Of a DNA stretch of 48,747 nucleotides, positions 17,155 through 25,799 are shown piece after piece; position 1 is the first letter of the stretch, and the number at the start of each line of letters is the position of its first letter. A program made the translations under genes and the position numbers. The notes below the pieces were generated by a model that made no database searches, had not been told where the DNA came from, and was given only the letters and a program-made list of their open reading frames with translations. The stretch is from Cellulomonas bogoriensis 69B4 = DSM 16987 (GTDB taxonomy: Bacteria; Actinomycetota; Actinomycetes; Actinomycetales; Cellulomonadaceae), in assembly GCF_000767165.1 (NCBI RefSeq), contig NZ_AXCZ01000004.1:1-48747 (forward strand), read 5' to 3'.

Positions 17155-17871
17155 GTGCACGAGGAGCCCGGTAACCGCGCCCTGACCCGCCTGGCGGAGG
17201 TCCGTGCCCGTGTCGACGCCGCGGCGAGGGGCGCCGGACGCGACCCCGCTGAGGTGCGGGTGATGCTCGCGACGAAGACGCAGTCCGTTGCGGACGTGCA
17301 GCCGTTGGTGGCGGCGGGCGCGAGGTTGCTGGGTGAGAACCGGGTGCAGGAGCTGGTGGCCAAGGGCCCCGAGCTGACGGGCATGGGGGCTGAGGTGCAC
17401 GTGATCGGGCACCTGCAGTCCAACAAGGTGAACGCCGCGCTGCGGTGGGCCGCGTGCGTGCAGAGCATCGACGCCCTGGACCTGGCGGAGCGGCTCTCGC
17501 GGCGCTGCGAGGCCGTGGGACGGGACCTGGACGTGATGGTCCAGGTGAACGTCTCCGGTGAGGCGAGCAAGTTCGGGGTGCCTCCTGCGGAGGCGGGCGG
17601 GCTGGCCGTCCGGGTGGCGGCCCTGCCGAGGCTCCGCCTGACGGGCTTCATGACGATCGGCGCGAGGTCCTCGGACCGTGCCGAGGTCCGCGCCGGGTTC
17701 GCCCGCCTGCGGGCCGTACGTGACGAGGTGCTCGGTGCCGGCGCTCCCGGGACCGCGGAGGCCCGAGAACTGTCGATGGGCATGAGCGGAGACCTCGAGG
17801 ACGCCGTGGCGGAGGGGGCGACCATCGTGCGCGTCGGGACCGCGGTGTTCGGGGCGCGACCGGCTCCCTGA
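17155..17871 (+). CDS. YggS-type pyridoxal-phosphate homeostasis protein
   Basis: A 238-residue single-domain fold-type III PLP protein (PLPHP). The PLP-binding Lys is in VMLATKTQS near residue 41. Other signatures: GENRVQEL, HVIGHLQSNKV, VQVNVSGEASKFGV, and the phosphate-binding MSGDLEDAVAEGATIVRVG. It buffers free PLP and affects amino and keto acid balance; loss in other bacteria disturbs branched-chain amino acid pools, notable given the neighbourhood. GTG 17155 has TAGGGT exactly at -12 to -7 and no Shine-Dalgarno, so it is likely leaderless. It is not next to the cell-division genes where actinobacterial yggS usually sits. Confidence 0.92.
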   Translation: MHEEPGNRALTRLAEVRARVDAAARGAGRDPAEVRVMLATKTQSVADVQPLVAAGARLLGENRVQELVAKGPELTGMGAEVHVIGHLQSNKVNAALRWAACVQSIDALDLAERLSRRCEAVGRDLDVMVQVNVSGEASKFGVPPAEAGGLAVRVAALPRLRLTGFMTIGARSSDRAEVRAGFARLRAVRDEVLGAGAPGTAEARELSMGMSGDLEDAVAEGATIVRVGTAVFGARPAP

Positions 17872-18045
17872 GCACAGCCCTGCGACACCATGCGGCGAGC
17901 GCGCTTGGCACGCCTGTCGGATGGCTGTCCCTTCCGCTGACCTTCGCCATCGCCCACGCCGTGCCGGCCATACGAGCGACGCACCGGGGTGCGGCCTGCT
18001 CGCGCTGGTGGCAGGTTCGAAGGTGCCCGGCCGACCCCACCGCGG

Positions 18046-18065
18046 TAGGATTGTTGAATGTTGAA
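18046..18065 (+). promoter_or_regulatory. -10 box and tandem repeat before the hydroquinone reductase gene
   Basis: TAGGAT (18046-18051) is followed at once by TGTTGAA twice in tandem (18052-18065), covering the predicted transcription start. A directly repeated motif there could bind a redox- or quinone-sensing repressor. The remaining gap back to 17872 shows nothing else recognisable. Confidence 0.4.
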
Positions 18066-18083
18066 CCATCCCAGGAGGAACGC

Positions 18084-19154
18084 GTGAGCGAGCAGACCAC
18101 AGACACCGGGCAGACCGACTCCGAGCACCCCGAGCACAGCGAGGGCGGGCGCTACACGAGCAAGGGCAAGGAGTTCACCCGGGACACCCGCTACATCAGC
18201 ACCCGGATCACGCGGGACGGCCGTGACGGATTCGCCGTCGAGGCGGGCCGGTACCGTCTGGTCGCCGCCCGGGCGTGCCCGTGGGCCAACCGGACCCTGA
18301 TCGTCCGCCGCCTGCTGGGCCTGGAGGACGCCCTGTCCGTCGGGATGCCCGGGCCCACGCACGACGCCCGCTCGTGGACGTTCGACCTGGACCCCGACGG
18401 CAAGGACCCCGTCCTGGGCATCGAGCGCCTCCAGGACGCCTACCTGGCCCGGGACCCGGAGTACCCGCGCGGGATCACCGTCCCGGCAATCGTGGACACC
18501 ACGACCGGTGCGGTCGTCACCAACGACTACGCCCAGATCACCCTGGACATGTCGAGCGAGTGGGTGGACCACCACCGCGAGGGCGCACCCGACCTGTACC
18601 CCGAGCACCTGCGCGCCGAGATCGACGAGGTCAACGACCGCGTCTTCCGCGACGTCAACAACGGGGTCTACAAGTGCGGTTTCGCCGGGTCCCAGCGCGC
18701 CTACGACGCCTCGTACGCGCGCCTGTGGAACGCCCTGGACTGGCTCGAGGACCGCCTCGCCGGGCAGCGGTACCTGGTGGGCGACTCGATCACCGAGGCC
18801 GACGTCCGGCTCTTCACGACCCTCGCCCGGTTCGACGCCGTCTACCACGGCCACTTCAAGTGCAACCGCAACAAGCTCAGCGAGATGCCCGCGCTGTGGG
18901 GCTACGCCCGGGACCTGTTCCAGACCCCCGGGTTCGGCGACACGATCGACTTCGCGCAGATCAAGGAGCACTACTACGTGGTGCACACGGACATCAACCC
19001 CACGCAGATCATCCCCCAGGGGCCCGACCTGAGCGGGTGGCTGACGGCGCACGGTCGCGACCAGCTCGGGGGCCGCCCCTTCGGCGCCGGCACCGCGCCA
19101 GGCCCTGTCCGGGACGACGAGAAGGTCTCCGTCGGCCACTCTCCCCTCACCTGA
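18084..19154 (+). CDS. Glutathionyl-hydroquinone reductase-type (Xi-class GST) enzyme
   Basis: A 356-residue Xi-class glutathione-transferase-fold protein. The catalytic motif ACPWANR (Cys65) replaces the usual GST Ser/Tyr, and the C-terminal helical domain contains NNGVYKCGFAGSQRAYD and RYLVGDSITEADVRLFTTLARFD. Family members reduce thiol-conjugated hydroquinones back to free hydroquinones. Actinobacteria of this type normally have mycothiol instead of glutathione, so the natural conjugate is probably a mycothiol adduct (inference). The first 25 residues are hydrophilic and acidic. GTG 18084 has AGGAGG five to six bases upstream, one of the best Shine-Dalgarno sites in the window. It converges with cimA. 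Confidence 0.9.
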   Translation: MSEQTTDTGQTDSEHPEHSEGGRYTSKGKEFTRDTRYISTRITRDGRDGFAVEAGRYRLVAARACPWANRTLIVRRLLGLEDALSVGMPGPTHDARSWTFDLDPDGKDPVLGIERLQDAYLARDPEYPRGITVPAIVDTTTGAVVTNDYAQITLDMSSEWVDHHREGAPDLYPEHLRAEIDEVNDRVFRDVNNGVYKCGFAGSQRAYDASYARLWNALDWLEDRLAGQRYLVGDSITEADVRLFTTLARFDAVYHGHFKCNRNKLSEMPALWGYARDLFQTPGFGDTIDFAQIKEHYYVVHTDINPTQIIPQGPDLSGWLTAHGRDQLGGRPFGAGTAPGPVRDDEKVSVGHSPLT

Positions 19155-19163
19155 CCACCGGGT

Positions 19164-19201
19164 CGTGGTGCGGACCCCGGACTGCCCGGGTCCGCACCAC
19201 G
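19164..19201. terminator. Bidirectional terminator between ghr-type gene and cimA
   Basis: CGTGGTGCGGACCC (19164-19177) and its exact complement (19188-19201) form a 14-bp stem. It lies ten bases after one stop and two bases after the cimA stop on the other strand. Confidence 0.8.
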
Positions 19202-19202
19202 C

Positions 19203-20804
19203 TCACGACCGGTTCTCGACCCCCGCGTGCAGCAGGCCGTACACGATCGCGTCGACCAGCGCCTCCCACGAGGCCTCGACCACGTTCGGGCCCACGCCCA
19301 CGGTGCTCCAGGTCGTCTCCGCCCCGGTGTCCATCGTCTCGACCAGAACCCGCGTGACCGCGTCCGTGCCGTGCTGGGTGTCGAGCAGCCGGACCTTGAA
19401 GTCGATCAGCTCGAACCGCTCGACCTCGGGGTACGTGGGCAGCAGCGCCTCACGCAGCGCGTGGTCCAGCGCGTTGACCGGGCCGTTGCCCTCACCGGTC
19501 GACAGCACCCGGCGACCGCCCACGTGGAGCTTGACGGTGCCCTCGGCACGCGCGTCCGTGGGGTCACCGGCGGCTGTCTCGACGATGACCCGCCAGCTCT
19601 CGGCGCGGAAGAACGCCAGACGCTCACCGTCGAGCTCCTCACGCAGCAGCAGCTCGAACGAGGCGTCGGCGGCGTCGTAGGTGTAGCCCTGCGCCTCGGC
19701 GTCCTTGACCCGGTTGGTCACCCTGGTCAGGAGCTCGCCCCGACCGGCGAGGTCGAACCCCAGCTCACGCCCCTTGAGCTCGATCGACGCCCGCCCGGCC
19801 ATGTCCGAGACCAGCATCCGCATGTCGTTGCCCACGGCCCTGGGGTCGGTGTGCTGGTACAGGTCCGGGTCGACCTTGATGGCGCTGGCGTGCAGGCCTG
19901 CCTTGTGGGCGAAGGCGCTGGCACCGACGTACGGCTGGCGTGCGAACGGGGCGATGTTCGTGACCTCGCTGATCGCGTGGGCGATGCGGGTCACCTCCCG
20001 CAGACCGCTGTCGGCGAGCAGGCGCCGGCCTTCCTTGAGCTCGAGGTTCGCCACCACCGTGAGCAGGTCGGCGTTGCCGGTGCGCTCGCCGTAGCCGTTG
20101 ACCGTGCCCTGGACGTGCACCGCACCCGCAGACACCGCCGCCAGGGTGTTGGCCACCGCGCACCCGGTGTCGTTGTGGGCGTGCATGCCCAGCCGGCCGT
20201 CGACACGGTCACCGACGGCGGTGACGATCTGGTGCACCCACTCGGGCAGCATGCCCCCGTTGGTGTCGCACAGGCACACGCACTCGGCCCCGGCCTCGAA
20301 GCCGGCGACCACGGCCCGCACCGCGTAGTCGGGGTCGTACCGGTACCCGTCGAAGAAGTGCTCGGCGTCCACGATGACGCGCCGACCCTCGCCCACGAGG
20401 AATGCGACGCTCTCGGCGATCATGGCGAGGTTCTCCTCACCGGTGGTGCGGAGCGCGCGCTCGACGTGCCGGATGTCGTGCTTGGCGACCAGGGTCACCA
20501 CGGGAGCCTCGGAGTCGAGCAGGGCCCGCACCTGCACGTCGTCGTGGACCCGGCTGCCGGCCTTGCGGGTCGCCCCGAACGCGGCGAGCTGGGCGTGCTT
20601 GAGGTCGAGCTCCTTGCCGGCGCGCTTGAAGAACTCGGTGTCCTTGGGGATGGCGCCGGGCCAACCGCCCTCGATGAACCCGACACCCAGCTCGTCGAGC
20701 AGGGGCGCGATCGCGAGCTTGTCGGCGACCGACAGGTTCATGCCCTCCTGCTGGGCGCCGTCGCGCAGCGTCGTGTCGTAGACGTCGAATGTCGTGCTCA
20801 CCAC
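19203..20804 (-). CDS. cimA: Citramalate synthase
   Basis: Condenses pyruvate and acetyl-CoA to (R)-citramalate, the first step of threonine-independent isoleucine synthesis. It is a 533-residue member of the TIGR00977 type: an HMGL-like TIM barrel begins with DTTLRDGAQQEGMNLS (metal-binding Asp and catalytic Arg) and includes HAHNDTGCAVANTLAAV with the metal-binding His pair, then VNGYGERTGNADL; a LeuA-type allosteric dimer domain occupies roughly residues 390-525, so feedback control by isoleucine is likely. It differs from LeuA proper, which was not found. Start: GTG 20804 has GGAGAG eight bases upstream, with another GTG at 20801. It is preceded by a leader-peptide attenuator and is expressed separately from ilvE. 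Confidence 0.93.
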   Translation of the reverse strand: MVSTTFDVYDTTLRDGAQQEGMNLSVADKLAIAPLLDELGVGFIEGGWPGAIPKDTEFFKRAGKELDLKHAQLAAFGATRKAGSRVHDDVQVRALLDSEAPVVTLVAKHDIRHVERALRTTGEENLAMIAESVAFLVGEGRRVIVDAEHFFDGYRYDPDYAVRAVVAGFEAGAECVCLCDTNGGMLPEWVHQIVTAVGDRVDGRLGMHAHNDTGCAVANTLAAVSAGAVHVQGTVNGYGERTGNADLLTVVANLELKEGRRLLADSGLREVTRIAHAISEVTNIAPFARQPYVGASAFAHKAGLHASAIKVDPDLYQHTDPRAVGNDMRMLVSDMAGRASIELKGRELGFDLAGRGELLTRVTNRVKDAEAQGYTYDAADASFELLLREELDGERLAFFRAESWRVIVETAAGDPTDARAEGTVKLHVGGRRVLSTGEGNGPVNALDHALREALLPTYPEVERFELIDFKVRLLDTQHGTDAVTRVLVETMDTGAETTWSTVGVGPNVVEASWEALVDAIVYGLLHAGVENRS

Positions 20805-20952
20805 AGCGGGCTCTCTCCGTTCGCGCCGACGTGGGGTCGGCGGGCGCCGGCGCAGGCCGGCAGGGCAGTTCGCGTGACCAGAGTCCGGCGGGTGCGGGTG
20901 GCACCGCCCGTGCGTGCCGGTGGGGGCAGGGTCGCTGCTCCGACCAACAAAA

Positions 20953-20976
20953 AGACCCCCCGGGTTCGGGAGGTCT
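20953..20976 (-). terminator. Attenuator terminator upstream of cimA
   Basis: On the minus strand AGACCTCCCG pairs with CGGGGGGTCT (one G-U pair) around the loop AACC and is followed by TTTT. It lies 148 bases before cimA and just after a Leu/Ile/Val leader peptide, so it is a conditional terminator. Confidence 0.88.
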
Positions 20977-21004
20977 GCGCGTCCGGTCTGGCGTCCGGAC
21001 GCGC
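20977..21004 (-). promoter_or_regulatory. Upstream hairpin of the cimA attenuator
   Basis: GCGCGTCCGG and CCGGACGCGC (10 bp, 8-base loop) form a stem that starts on the last base of the leader peptide stop codon and ends directly against the terminator stem. In the transcript the sequence CCAGACCGG spans its loop and 3' arm; this AGACC duplicates the one in the terminator's 5' arm and could compete for the same GGUCU. Confidence 0.65.
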
Positions 21005-21033
21005 TACACGATGATGAGGGTGAGTTCGGTCAC
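21004..21033 (-). CDS. Branched-chain leader peptide of cimA (MTELTLIIV)
   Basis: Nine codons plus TAG: GTG ACC GAA CTC ACC CTC ATC ATC GTG. Five of the nine residues are Leu, Ile or Val, clustered at the end next to the attenuator hairpins. A -10-like CACACT lies at -12 to -7 and there is no Shine-Dalgarno, so translation probably starts at the 5' end of the RNA. Too short for routine gene finders. Ribosome stalling on these codons would signal shortage of branched-chain amino acids and permit cimA transcription. Confidence 0.85.
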   Translation of the reverse strand: MTELTLIIV

Positions 21034-21039
21034 ACGGGT

Positions 21040-21068
21040 AGTGTGCCACACGGCCCGGGGCGTGAGAA
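21040..21068 (-). promoter_or_regulatory. Promoter of the cimA leader
   Basis: On the minus strand TTCTCA (21068-21063), a 17-base spacer and CACACT (21045-21040) place the start at the leader GTG (21033). The -35 box lies in the loop of the ilvE terminator hairpin. Confidence 0.55.
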
Positions 21069-21083
21069 GCGACCCGGGCCGTG
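21049..21083 (-). terminator. ilvE terminator
   Basis: CACGGCCCGGG (21049-21059) and its exact complement (21073-21083) enclose a 13-base loop, 39 bases after the ilvE stop. It separates ilvE transcription from the attenuated cimA unit. The 318-base ilvE-cimA gap is thus accounted for by this hairpin, the promoter, the leader peptide and the attenuator; nothing is recognised in 20805-20946. Confidence 0.7.
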
Positions 21084-21122
21084 CGGCCCCTGCGATGCGT
21101 GCGGTTCACCCGACGTCGTGGC

Positions 21123-22241
21123 TCACCTGGGCGGGAGCAGCCGGTGCATCCACCCGTGGTGGTCCTGGGCGCGCCCGTACTGGATGTCGGTCAGCTGGGC
21201 CCGCACCGCCGCGGTGACGGGCCCGGTGCCGCCGTCGCCGACAGGCAGGTCGAAGTCGTCGCTGGCGAGCCTGCCGATCGGGGTGACCACGGCCGCCGTC
21301 CCGCACGCGAACACCTCGGCCACCGCGCCCGAGACAAGTCCGTCACGGACCTCCGCGAGCGTGATGCCGCGCTCGGTGACCTCACGACCCGCCTCGCGCA
21401 GCAGCGTCAGGACGGAGTCGCGGGTGACGCCCTCCAGGATCGACCCGGTCAGGGCCGGGGTGCTGACCGAGCCGTCGGCTGCGACGACGAACACGTTCAT
21501 GCCACCCAGCTCCTCGAGCTCGGTGCCGGTCGCCGCGTCCAGGAAGCACACCTGGTCGCAGCCGTGGGCCTGGGCCTGCTGCTGGGGCAGGAGGCTGGCG
21601 GCGTAGTTGCCCCCGCACTTGGCGTACCCGGTGCCACCCGGCCCGGCACGGTGGAAGTCACGCACCACCCAGATCGACACGGGCTTGACCCCGCCGGGGA
21701 AGTACGGGCCCACCGGTGACGCGATCAGCACGTACTCGGCCTCCCGGGTGGGTCGCACCCCCAGGAACGTCTCGGAGGCGAACATGAAGGGCCGCAGGTA
21801 CAGGCTCGTCTCGTCACCGCCGGGCACCCACGCGGAGTCGACGGCCACAAGCGTCTCGATCGAGGTGAGGAAGTCCTCGACCGGGAGCTGGGGCAGGGCC
21901 AGGCGGTGCGCGCTGGCGGCGAACCGCGTGGCGTTGGCCTCCGGCCGGAAGGTCCAGACCGACCCGTCGGCGTGCCGGTAGGCCTTGAGCCCCTCGAAGA
22001 CCTCCTGCCCGTAGTGCAGGACGGCCGCCGCGGGGTCCAGGCTCAGCGGCCCGTACGGGACGACCCTGTGGTCGGCCCACCCCGCGCCGGCGGTCCAGGT
22101 GACCCGGGCCATGTGGTCGGTGAACACGGTCCCGAACGCGGGCGCGGCGACGAGGCGCTCACGTTCCTCGTCCGAGCGTGCGTCCGGGTTGGGGTGGTGG
22201 TGGAACGTGGTCGCGGTACTGGGTGGTGCGGTGGTGCTCAT
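21123..22241 (-). CDS. ilvE: Branched-chain amino acid aminotransferase
   Basis: Fold-type IV PLP transaminase, last step of Ile, Leu and Val synthesis, using glutamate as amino donor. 372 residues, the usual length of the actinobacterial BCAT group. The PLP-binding Lys is K208 in GTGYAKCGGNYAASL; other marks are HYGQEVFEGLKAYR (residues 76-89), SLYLRPFMFASE and the phosphate-binding GTAAVVTPIG. ATG 22241 has AAGGA about nine bases upstream. It follows leuB after 86 bases that contain a 20-base palindrome and a possible promoter. Confidence 0.96.
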   Translation of the reverse strand: MSTTAPPSTATTFHHHPNPDARSDEERERLVAAPAFGTVFTDHMARVTWTAGAGWADHRVVPYGPLSLDPAAAVLHYGQEVFEGLKAYRHADGSVWTFRPEANATRFAASAHRLALPQLPVEDFLTSIETLVAVDSAWVPGGDETSLYLRPFMFASETFLGVRPTREAEYVLIASPVGPYFPGGVKPVSIWVVRDFHRAGPGGTGYAKCGGNYAASLLPQQQAQAHGCDQVCFLDAATGTELEELGGMNVFVVAADGSVSTPALTGSILEGVTRDSVLTLLREAGREVTERGITLAEVRDGLVSGAVAEVFACGTAAVVTPIGRLASDDFDLPVGDGGTGPVTAAVRAQLTDIQYGRAQDHHGWMHRLLPPR

Positions 22242-22267
22242 GTCCGTGGGTCCTTTCACCAGGCGGC

Positions 22268-22287
22268 GACCGACGTTGACGTCGGTC
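22268..22287. promoter_or_regulatory. 20-base palindrome upstream of ilvE, candidate operator
   Basis: GACCGACGT, centre TG, ACGTCGGTC: 9-base arms, perfect. On the minus strand a TACCGT box (22295-22290) lies just before it, so the palindrome covers a likely transcription start. A regulator site is the simplest reading; an RNA hairpin with a 2-base loop is less likely. Confidence 0.4.
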
Positions 22288-22327
22288 TGACGGTACCGGT
22301 GGTGACGGCCGACGGGATACGGGCGGC

Positions 22328-23371
22328 TCAGCCGGCGATGCGCGCGGCGAGGTCCGAACCCACCTCGGCCGTCGACCGTACTCGGTCCCCCCGCTCGGCG
22401 AGGTCCGCCGCGACAGCGGCCTCGACCTTGGCCGCGGCCTCGGTCAGCCCGAGGTGCTCCAGGAGCATGCTGACGCTCAGGACGGTGGCCGTGGGGTCGG
22501 CCTTGCCCTGCCCGGCGATGTCCGGCGCCGAGCCGTGCACAGGCTCGAACATCGACGGGCTGGTGCGGTCGGGGTTGATGTTCCCCGAGGCCGCGAGGCC
22601 GATGCCGCCGGTGATGGCGGCGGCCTGGTCGGTCAGGATGTCGCCGAACAGGTTGTCGGTGACGATGACGTCGAACCGCGACGGGTTGGTGGTCATGAAG
22701 ATGGTGGCGGCGTCCACGTGCAGGTAGTCGGTGGTGACGTCGGGGAACTCGGCGTTGACGGCCTCGACGGTGCGTCGCCACAGGTGACCGGCGTGAACCA
22801 GCACGTTGTGCTTGTGCACGAGGGTCAGGTGCTTGCGCGGGCGGGCGGCGGCACGGGCGAACGCGTCACGGACCACGCGCTCGACACCGAAGGCCGTGTT
22901 CACGCTGACCTCGTTCGCGACCTCGTGGGGGGTGCCCACACGGATGGCACCGCCGTTGCCGACGTACGGGCCTTCGGTGCCTTCACGCACGACGACGAAG
23001 TCCACCTCGCCCGGGTCGGCGAGCGGGGACCGCACCCCGGGGAACAGGCGGGCCGGGCGCAGGTTGACGTAGTGGTCCAGCTCGAAGCGCAGACGCAGCA
23101 GCAGGCCCCGCTCGAGCACTCCCGAGGGAACGCCCGGGTCGCCGATGGCACCCAGCAGGATCGCGTCGTGCTCCCGCACGGTCGCGAGGTCCTGGTCGGT
23201 CAGGGTCTCGCCCGTGGCGTGCCAGCGGCGGGCACCGAGGTCCAGCTCGGTGGTGGTGATCTCCACCCCGGAGCCGGCGACGGCGGTCTCCAGGGCCCGC
23301 AGACCCTGCTCGACGACCTCGGTCCCGATGCCGTCTCCGGCGACGACGGCCAGCTTCACGTTGCGCGACAT
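22328..23371 (-). CDS. leuB: 3-isopropylmalate dehydrogenase
   Basis: NAD-dependent beta-decarboxylating dehydrogenase, 347 residues. It oxidises 3-isopropylmalate for leucine and, in the citramalate route, erythro-3-methylmalate to 2-oxobutyrate for isoleucine. Landmarks: [12 protein letters not shown] at the N-terminus, [21 protein letters not shown] (substrate-binding Arg residues), the catalytic Lys in LVHKHNVL, metal-binding [29 protein letters not shown] (landmark only), and the NAD-binding [15 protein letters not shown] 23371 has TACCAT at -13 to -8 and no Shine-Dalgarno, suggesting a leaderless transcript. Confidence 0.95.
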   Translation of the reverse strand: MSRNVKLAVVAGDGIGTEVVEQGLRALETAVAGSGVEITTTELDLGARRWHATGETLTDQDLATVREHDAILLGAIGDPGVPSGVLERGLLLRLRFELDHYVNLRPARLFPGVRSPLADPGEVDFVVVREGTEGPYVGNGGAIRVGTPHEVANEVSVNTAFGVERVVRDAFARAAARPRKHLTLVHKHNVLVHAGHLWRRTVEAVNAEFPDVTTDYLHVDAATIFMTTNPSRFDVIVTDNLFGDILTDQAAAITGGIGLAASGNINPDRTSPSMFEPVHGSAPDIAGQGKADPTATVLSVSMLLEHLGLTEAAAKVEAAVAADLAERGDRVRSTAEVGSDLAARIAG

Positions 23372-23456
23372 GCTCAGGATGGTACTGCGCGTCCCAGCAG
23401 GCGGGACCGCCATCTTGACCTCTGGACACCCGGGAGATCCGTGGCCGTCAGCGCTC

Positions 23457-23978
23457 TCAGGGGTACAGCACCTCGAAGCGTTCGAGCACCATGACGGGGT
23501 CGGCGTCCGGCGACTCGCCGGGCGCCCCGGCGGCGCGCAGCTGGTCCTGCTGGGCCTCGCGCCAGGCGTCGACGGAGCTCTCGCCCTCACGCCGTGCGTG
23601 CTCCTCGTCCACCTGGGAGAAGTGGACCGAACGGACCTCCGTGGTCCGGATCAACGCCCGGGGGTTCCCCTTCCCGTCGAGCACGATCGAGAGGTCGTCC
23701 ACCTCAGGGGCGCGCTCGTCGACGCCCTCGAGCGCAGCGAGGGGTGTCGAGACCGCGGTCCGCTCCCCCGCCAGGACGGCGTCGACCGCGGCGTCGGCGG
23801 CTTCGGGCTCGTCACCGAACGCCCATGCCGCCGGCGGGACGACGGCCAGGGCGTCCGTGCCCAGGTAGACCGACAGCACCCCCACGCCGGAGTTCTTGCG
23901 GGCCAGCTCCCAGAACCTCAGGATCTCCTGCTCGTCAGCAGCGTGCTCCTCGGCCCCTGTCACACTCGCGTCGCTCAT
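23457..23978 (-). CDS. ASCH-domain protein
   Basis: A 173-residue protein: a helical N-terminal part ([41 protein letters not shown]) and an ASCH beta-barrel ([49 protein letters not shown]). The ASCH fold resembles PUA and binds RNA or hydrolyses modified nucleosides (YqfB-type amidohydrolases). The length and domain order fit the DUF437/ASCH nucleoside-handling group, but no catalytic residue can be assigned here. ATG 23978 has GAGGA upstream. It sits between ilvC and leuB but is cut off from ilvC by a strong terminator, so no amino acid role is implied. Confidence 0.8.
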   Translation of the reverse strand: MSDASVTGAEEHAADEQEILRFWELARKNSGVGVLSVYLGTDALAVVPPAAWAFGDEPEAADAAVDAVLAGERTAVSTPLAALEGVDERAPEVDDLSIVLDGKGNPRALIRTTEVRSVHFSQVDEEHARREGESSVDAWREAQQDQLRAAGAPGESPDADPVMVLERFEVLYP

Positions 23979-24053
23979 CCGCTCATCCTCGCAGGTCTGC
24001 ACCCTGGCACGAAGGTCGACTCCCCCGGGAGATCTCGTGTCGGCACGCGCCAC

Positions 24054-24084
24054 GAGGGCCCGTGCACCTCGTGCACGGGCCCTC
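24054..24084 (-). terminator. Terminator of ilvBNC
   Basis: GAGGGCCCGTGCAC (24054-24067) and its exact complement (24071-24084) make a 14-bp stem with a 3-base loop, 37 bases after the ilvC stop. Confidence 0.82.
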
Positions 24085-24121
24085 CTGGTCGTCGCTCACG
24101 GGTGTGAGCGGTTGCTGCCGG

Positions 24122-25210
<1,089 letters not shown>

Positions 25211-25735
25211 TCAGGCGGAGCGGCTCACACGCTCGAGCGCGCGGTCGGTGATGGACCGCCCGCCACGGCCGATCGCGACCGTGCCGGACTGGACGATCTC
25301 ACGGATGCCGAACGGCTCGAGCGCGGCGAGCAGCGCGTCCAGCTTGCCCGGACCGCCCGTCGCCTCGATCGTCACGGCCTCGGGCACGACGTCGACGACC
25401 CGCGCCCGGAACAGCTCGACGACCTCCAGCACGTGGGACCGGATCGACAGGTCCGCACGGACCTTGACCAGCAGCAGCTCGCGCTGCACGGACGCATCCG
25501 GCTCGAGCTCGACGATCTTGATGACGTTGATGAGCTTGTTCAGCTGCTTGGTCACCTGCTCCAGCGGCAGCTCGTCCACGTCCACGACCACGGTGATCCG
25601 GGAGATCTCCGGGTGCTCGGTGGGGCCGACCGCCAACGAGTGGATGTTGAACGAGCGCCGGGCGAAGAGGCCCGCGACCCGTGTCAGGACGCCCGGCTTG
25701 TTCTCGACGAGGACCGACAGCGTGTGCCTGCTCAT
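25211..25735 (-). CDS. ilvN: Acetolactate synthase small (regulatory) subunit
   Basis: A 174-residue regulatory subunit. The N-terminal ACT domain (HTLSVLVENKPGVLTRVAGLF, landmark; then RSFNIHSLAVGPTEHPEISRITVVV) binds valine as feedback inhibitor, and the second ferredoxin-like domain (residues about 80-165) completes the usual architecture. The start ATG 25735 has AAGGAG four bases upstream. It is 64 bases after ilvB in the same operon. Confidence 0.95.
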   Translation of the reverse strand: MSRHTLSVLVENKPGVLTRVAGLFARRSFNIHSLAVGPTEHPEISRITVVVDVDELPLEQVTKQLNKLINVIKIVELEPDASVQRELLLVKVRADLSIRSHVLEVVELFRARVVDVVPEAVTIEATGGPGKLDALLAALEPFGIREIVQSGTVAIGRGGRSITDRALERVSRSA

Positions 25736-25799
25736 GCTGCTCCTTCTTCCGTGGTCGACGCCGCGCGCCCGTCGGCGGCGATGGGGCCCGTCTCGGTCG

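Noticed and set aside
20805-20946. Possible second small ORF or RNA between the cimA attenuator and cimA
   Set aside because: Open frames here lack start signals and the sequence shows only GC-rich filler.
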